The notes under the pieces: model-generated
What the model saw: the letters and a program-made list of their open reading frames with translations, nothing else
What the model was told of the DNA's origin: nothing
Databases searched by the model: none
Part shown: positions 60,525-64,000 of the stretch, one piece after another
Layout: the number at the start of each line of letters is the position of its first letter
How positions within the stretch are numbered: the stretch's first letter is position 1
Made by a program: the position numbers and the translations under genes
From: UBA7703 sp034926785
Lineage (GTDB): Bacteria; Bacillota; Clostridia; Christensenellales; CAG-138
Direction of reading: 5' to 3'
NCBI GenBank assembly: GCA_034926785.1
Contig: JAYFQU010000037.1
Location: 68,852 to 132,851 of the forward strand
DNA length: 64,000 bases

Positions 60525-61742
60525 TCAGCGAGCGATTGCCTTGGGCAAACTTGCCTGCTGCGCAAAAACGCCAATGGCAGCCTTCAGTTGTGTGTCCTGC
60601 GCAGGTTCTATTAAGTCAATCGAGGTATCCTTTAGTTCTTCCGGCAGTTCAACCACAAGGTCGGGCGAAATGCCCACACCCTGAATGCAGACATCATTGG
60701 GCGTAAAGTAGGCGTCGGTCGTCATCTTCGCCCAACCGCCGTTTTCGCTGATGTGAAAAAAGCTCTGCACGATCCCCTTGCCAAACGTTTGCGTCCCTAC
60801 GATGGTCGCGAGGCCATAGTCCTTCAACGCGCCGGTGAGCAATTCGCTGGCCGAGGCACTGTAGCCATTGACGAGCACGACCAGTTTCATGTTGAATTGT
60901 TCGCCGCCTTCGGATTTGTAGACACGCTCGTCTCCGCTCTTTGAGCGGATGCTTACAATCACGCTGTCCTTTGGTATCAGCGTATTTGCAACGCTCAGCA
61001 CCTCGTTGAGTCCGCCGCCGGGATTATCGCGCAAATCAATGATGAGGTTGCGCACTCCCTGATCTTGCAGCGCCTTCGCAGCGGCGATAAAATCCGAAGC
61101 AACGCTGCCGTTAAACTCCGTGATTCGGATATAGCCGATGTTGTTCGACAACACGGAGGAATCGACGCGCTTGATATGCACTTCCGTGCGCTTCACGCTG
61201 ATCGTCGTCTCCACGCCGTCGCGCAGATAGATGATCTCATCCGGCTTTTCCTCATCATTGGAAAAGCAGGCGATCAGCGCGTCAAGCGACAGATTTGCCG
61301 TTGGCGTTCCATTGATCTGCGTGATGATATCGCCCTTCTTAAGCCCAGCCAAGTCGGCGGGGCCTCCCTCATAGACGCTGATAACCATGCTGCCCGATTC
61401 GTCCGGCACTTGCACGCTGATGCCAATGCCGACATAATCGCCGGAATTTTCGGTGAGAAGCTGTTTATATTCCTCTTCGGTGTAGTATTGCGCATATGGA
61501 TCATCGAGGCTGGTGATCATCCCGCGCATGGCGCTATTCACCAGTTTTTCACTATCCAGCTTCTTATCATCATAAAAATAGTACTCAGAGCGGATGGTCT
61601 GCGCCAAATCCTGCAAGGGCGAAACATCAACCGCCTCCGCGGTCCCGCGCTCACCAAGCACAAAGATCAGCGAAAACGAAAGCACCACTATGATGAAAAA
61701 GCAGACGATAATCGATATCGTTGAGGAATCCGGTCGTTTCAT
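60525..61742 (-). CDS. ctpA: S41 family C-terminal processing protease
   Basis: The 405-aa protein has an N-terminal membrane anchor (residues 9-30), a PDZ domain (about 100-185, with GIGISVQ) and the serine-lysine catalytic pair: Ser297 in GYSASASE and Lys322 in GTQTFGKG, 25 residues apart as in the CtpA family. It acts outside the membrane. The sequence after the motif is normal, so it is probably active. It has no strong Shine-Dalgarno sequence. The neighbours give no substrate hint. Confidence 0.94.
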   Translation of the reverse strand: MKRPDSSTISIIVCFFIIVVLSFSLIFVLGERGTAEAVDVSPLQDLAQTIRSEYYFYDDKKLDSEKLVNSAMRGMITSLDDPYAQYYTEEEYKQLLTENSGDYVGIGISVQVPDESGSMVISVYEGGPADLAGLKKGDIITQINGTPTANLSLDALIACFSNDEEKPDEIIYLRDGVETTISVKRTEVHIKRVDSSVLSNNIGYIRITEFNGSVASDFIAAAKALQDQGVRNLIIDLRDNPGGGLNEVLSVANTLIPKDSVIVSIRSKSGDERVYKSEGGEQFNMKLVVLVNGYSASASELLTGALKDYGLATIVGTQTFGKGIVQSFFHISENGGWAKMTTDAYFTPNDVCIQGVGISPDLVVELPEELKDTSIDLIEPAQDTQLKAAIGVFAQQASLPKAIAR

Positions 61743-61802
61743 ATTCGTAAAATGTCGCTTCTTTCAAGCCTCCGCAGTTGCCCGCGGAGCGTACCGTTCG
61801 GT

Positions 61803-63275
61803 CTATTTGTTTGTGACTGGTTTTACCACGCGCTTTGGCATCTCCTCCAAATCGCAGATGTCCAGATGGATCTCCGGCTTGCCGACAAGCCCGCTGATGC
61901 CCTTTGGAATGTCCGTCTTGGTCAGAGCATGAAGGCGATCAACATTTTCAAAGTCGTCTTCTCCGGCCGTTTCAAAAGCGCCCAACACGTCGCTTGCAAA
62001 TTTATATGGATTCGCGGTAGAGAGCAGCACGGTTTTCGTGTTGTCTCCCGTCTTTTCCCAATAGCGGTCATAGACGCACTGCGCAACGGCGGTATGCGGA
62101 TCCATCAGATAACCCGCCTCGTCAAATACGCGCCGGATCGTCTCAAGCGTGTCCTCCTCCGTGCACCAGCCGGCGGAAAACGTTTTTTTGAGTTCGTCCA
62201 GCGACGCTTTCGGCAAAGCGTATTTGCCCTTTTCTTTGAGCGCGCCCATCCAATCGCGGACGACGGAATCATCCCGTCCGGCCAGTTCAAAGAGCAGGCG
62301 CTCCAGATTTGAGGAGATCAGGATATCGATCGAGCAGCTCATGCTCTGATAAAACGGGCGATTCTCATCATAAACGCCATGTTCAAAGAAATCTGTGAGA
62401 ACATTGTTCCGGTTGGAAGCGCAGATCAGCCGATGAATCGGCAGCCCCATCCGGCGCGCATATTCCCCCGCGAGAATATCTCCAAAGTTGCCCGTTGGCA
62501 CGCAGAAATTGATCTTCTCGCCGCTGTGGATTTCACCGCGACTCAGCAACGTTTCATAGCTTGTAAAATAGTAAACAATCTGCGGCAACAGGCGACCGAA
62601 GTTGATGGAGTTCGCGCTGGAGAGCCGATATCCCTCGTTCGCGAGGATGTCCGCCGTCTCCTTTGAGGCAAAGATCTGTTTGACGCCTGTCTGCGCGTCG
62701 TCAAAATTGCCGCGTACGGCGCATACGTCTACATTGCCCCCCTCCTGCGTGACCATCTGGAGGCGCTGTGCCTCGCTGACCCCGCCTTCGGGATAAAACA
62801 CGAGCACACGCGTACCCGCAACGTCCTGGAACCCTTCCAGAGCGGCCTTGCCGGTGTCGCCGGAGGTTGCCACGAGGATATAGATCTGCTTGGTTTCACC
62901 TGTCTGGCGCAAAGAATCGCACATGAGGTGCGGAAGCATCTGCAGCGCGACATCCTTAAACGCCATCGTCGGTCCGTGCCAAAGTTCCAGGATATGCTCC
63001 CGTTCGTTTAGTTTTTTAACAGGAGTAATGTCCGCATGATCAAAGCGCCGATATGCCTCGGCGATCATCCGCTCCAGCCCGGCGGATTCCGTCTCGGATA
63101 GATAGGCTTTCATGACGCGATGCGCGGTTGCCAAATAGCCGCCGCGCACACCGTCTGCAACATCAATTTTCGGGTACTCTTCGGGTACGTACAATCCGCC
63201 GGAGGGACTGATCCCGCGTACAATCGCTTCCGCAGCAGATACGGGATCGCCGCCTCGCGTGCTCAGGTAACGCAT
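61803..63275 (-). CDS. thrC: threonine synthase
   Basis: Threonine synthase turns O-phosphohomoserine into threonine with PLP. The 490-aa protein is the long bacterial/fungal form with YLSTRGGDP at the start, WHGPTMAFKDVALQ with PLP-binding Lys107, and the SGDTGKAALEG phosphate loop. Length and motifs agree with the E. coli type rather than the short archaeal type. AAAGGAA lies about 13 bases upstream of the ATG. It is the first gene of a thrC-ctpA-ahcY group. Confidence 0.95.
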   Translation of the reverse strand: MRYLSTRGGDPVSAAEAIVRGISPSGGLYVPEEYPKIDVADGVRGGYLATAHRVMKAYLSETESAGLERMIAEAYRRFDHADITPVKKLNEREHILELWHGPTMAFKDVALQMLPHLMCDSLRQTGETKQIYILVATSGDTGKAALEGFQDVAGTRVLVFYPEGGVSEAQRLQMVTQEGGNVDVCAVRGNFDDAQTGVKQIFASKETADILANEGYRLSSANSINFGRLLPQIVYYFTSYETLLSRGEIHSGEKINFCVPTGNFGDILAGEYARRMGLPIHRLICASNRNNVLTDFFEHGVYDENRPFYQSMSCSIDILISSNLERLLFELAGRDDSVVRDWMGALKEKGKYALPKASLDELKKTFSAGWCTEEDTLETIRRVFDEAGYLMDPHTAVAQCVYDRYWEKTGDNTKTVLLSTANPYKFASDVLGAFETAGEDDFENVDRLHALTKTDIPKGISGLVGKPEIHLDICDLEEMPKRVVKPVTNK

Positions 63276-63373
63276 AGGTGATTCAAGTTCCTTTTTTATT
63301 ATAAAATACAGTATTCCGTCCGCTCTTTTAAAAAGAAAATCCGATCGGTCAGACGCGATTTGCCGCAGAATGT

Positions 63374-63784
63374 TTACAGCAGATATTCCTTCATATATCC
63401 CGGAACGGTTTCTTTACTGCCGGTTATGCTCATAATAATGCCGAGGTTGTTCTTTTGAGCGAATTGTTTCAAGTCGTCAAAGAGCCCTTCCAGTGAATCC
63501 AGCTCGTGACCAATAATGCTTAACAGACCGTCGATATAAATGGTCTCTAAATCAAAATCACTCGCCGCAAGACCGCAAAGGAAACCATAAAGCATTTTCG
63601 GTGAGCTAATGCCGTATTCCGATGCGTTGATGAAGCGAGCTTTTCTGGAGAGGTCGTAGATGTAGCTTGTGTCGTCGTCAATGAAGATCGTGTTGCCCTT
63701 TGCCGTCAGGGCGGACTTGTTGGCCATTTCGAGAAGTTGCTTTGTTTTTCCTGTGCCTTTTTCGCCGAAGATGACTCCAATCAA
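63374..63784 (-). CDS. small P-loop ATPase, function unknown
   Basis: The 136-aa protein starts with a Walker A motif GEKGTGKTKQ at residues 7-16 and a DLETIYIDGLLS segment that may serve as Walker B. The fold is too short for an AAA+ ATPase and has no motif that names a function. Homologues are usually annotated as hypothetical ATPases. The start is a TTG at 63784 with AGGAGG 9 bases upstream. It stands alone between thrC and the insertion sequence. Confidence 0.6.
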   Translation of the reverse strand: MIGVIFGEKGTGKTKQLLEMANKSALTAKGNTIFIDDDTSYIYDLSRKARFINASEYGISSPKMLYGFLCGLAASDFDLETIYIDGLLSIIGHELDSLEGLFDDLKQFAQKNNLGIIMSITGSKETVPGYMKEYLL

Positions 63785-63860
63785 AGCTGTGGTCCTCCTT
63801 GTCGCTTTTTTTCATTATAAGCCCTTGGCGGTTCAACAAGCAAGCAAATCAATCAAGTTT

Positions 63861-64000
63861 GGTTCTACACTATAGATTGGGGTAAGTAAAAAAAAGAAGA
63901 AGCATAACCGCTTCAAATCTTGTAGATTAAGGTTGTTCAAGCCACTACGAGAAAGGACGAAGGTTATGCTTCAAACACATCTTATCGCAGAATTACTTGG
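63861..64000 (+). mobile_element. left end of an insertion sequence (possibly ISL3 family)
   Basis: The stretch from GGTTCTACACTATAG (63861) looks like a terminal inverted repeat, followed about 100 bases later by a transposase start. The other end lies beyond the window, so neither the repeat nor a target duplication can be confirmed. The ISL3 family assignment rests on the style of the end and the first residues and is tentative. An 11-bp inverted repeat, 63899-63909 with 63962-63972, covers the start codon. Confidence 0.55.
63966..64000 (+). CDS. start of a putative transposase (truncated by window edge)
   Basis: The frame begins MLQTHLIAELLG at the ATG at 63966, with GAAAGGA about 10 bases upstream. 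Only 11-12 residues are visible. The beginning resembles ISL3-type transposases in my reading, but too little is present to be sure. Confidence 0.45.
   Translation, partial: MLQTHLIAELL

Noticed and set aside
1..64000. CRISPR array, tRNA genes or rRNA genes
   Set aside because: No regularly spaced direct repeats and no tRNA cloverleaf or rRNA sequence were found in the intergenic regions.

Overview
The window is about 64 kb of ordinary, densely packed chromosome from a low-to-mid GC Gram-positive bacterium, most likely an anaerobic member of the Clostridia (Firmicutes/Bacillota). The evidence is the phoH-pgpH-ybeY-cdd-era cluster, a large SRP RNA with an Alu-type domain, L31/Rho/PrmC/RF1/Sua5 synteny, AGGAGG-type ribosome binding sites, and an anaerobic gene set: V-type ATPase, a PPi-type phosphofructokinase signature, iron-sulfur L-serine dehydratase and LL-diaminopimelate aminotransferase. 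The exact genus cannot be read from the sequence; an uncultured gut lineage such as Christensenellales is only a guess. Most genes lie on the minus strand.

Layout. 1-4.7 kb: translation/ribosome and envelope housekeeping cluster (phoH, pgpH, ybeY, cdd, partial era) with ATGA-type overlaps. 4.8-5.0 kb: an unusual run of consecutive hairpins bracketed by two identical 27-bp palindromes. 5.0-9.2 kb: DUF368 membrane protein, then a plus-strand dapL-tmk-pfk group. 9.3-13.5 kb: nitrilase-family hydrolase, ABC exporter and the two-subunit L-serine dehydratase. 13.6-13.9 kb: SRP RNA with its own promoter and terminator. 14.0-23.6 kb: a QueG-like Fe-S protein and a complete nine-gene V-type ATPase operon (H-I-K-E-C-F-A-B-D). 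23.9-31.6 kb: rho-rpmE-DUF1385-prmC-prfA-sua5-rpiB-upp, the arrangement that in many Firmicutes runs into the F-type ATP synthase operon; here a V-type ATPase takes that place. 32.2-33.6 kb: DivIC-like and Ppx/GppA genes. 33.6-37.3 kb: response regulator, histidine kinase and HtrA protease, probably an envelope-stress unit. 37.4-46.9 kb: mutS2, a class I/II aminotransferase, recG, a FakA-like/Asp23 pair, yebC and a family-4 uracil-DNA glycosylase. 46.9-51.6 kb: a degenerate NagB-like protein, an alpha/beta hydrolase and a Crp/Fnr-controlled ABC uptake operon. 52-55.5 kb: xth, maf and uvrC (plus strand). 55.7-63.8 kb: a cytochrome b5-like lipoprotein behind a Fur-box-like palindrome, an EF-G paralogue, ahcY, an S41 protease, thrC and a small P-loop protein. 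The right edge cuts into an insertion sequence.

No complete novel defence or biosynthetic system is visible. The points most worth following are the tyrosine/glutamine-rich, prion-like insert in Rho; the hairpin array at 4.8-5.0 kb; two places where a terminator-like inverted repeat and a promoter share the same bases; the inverted repeat that would hide the transposase start codon at the right edge; a NagB homologue lacking key catalytic residues; and the Na+-type ligand set in the V-ATPase K ring. All functions come from motif recognition by eye, and no database search was run. Start codons were chosen from ribosome binding sites and are noted where they are not the longest reading.
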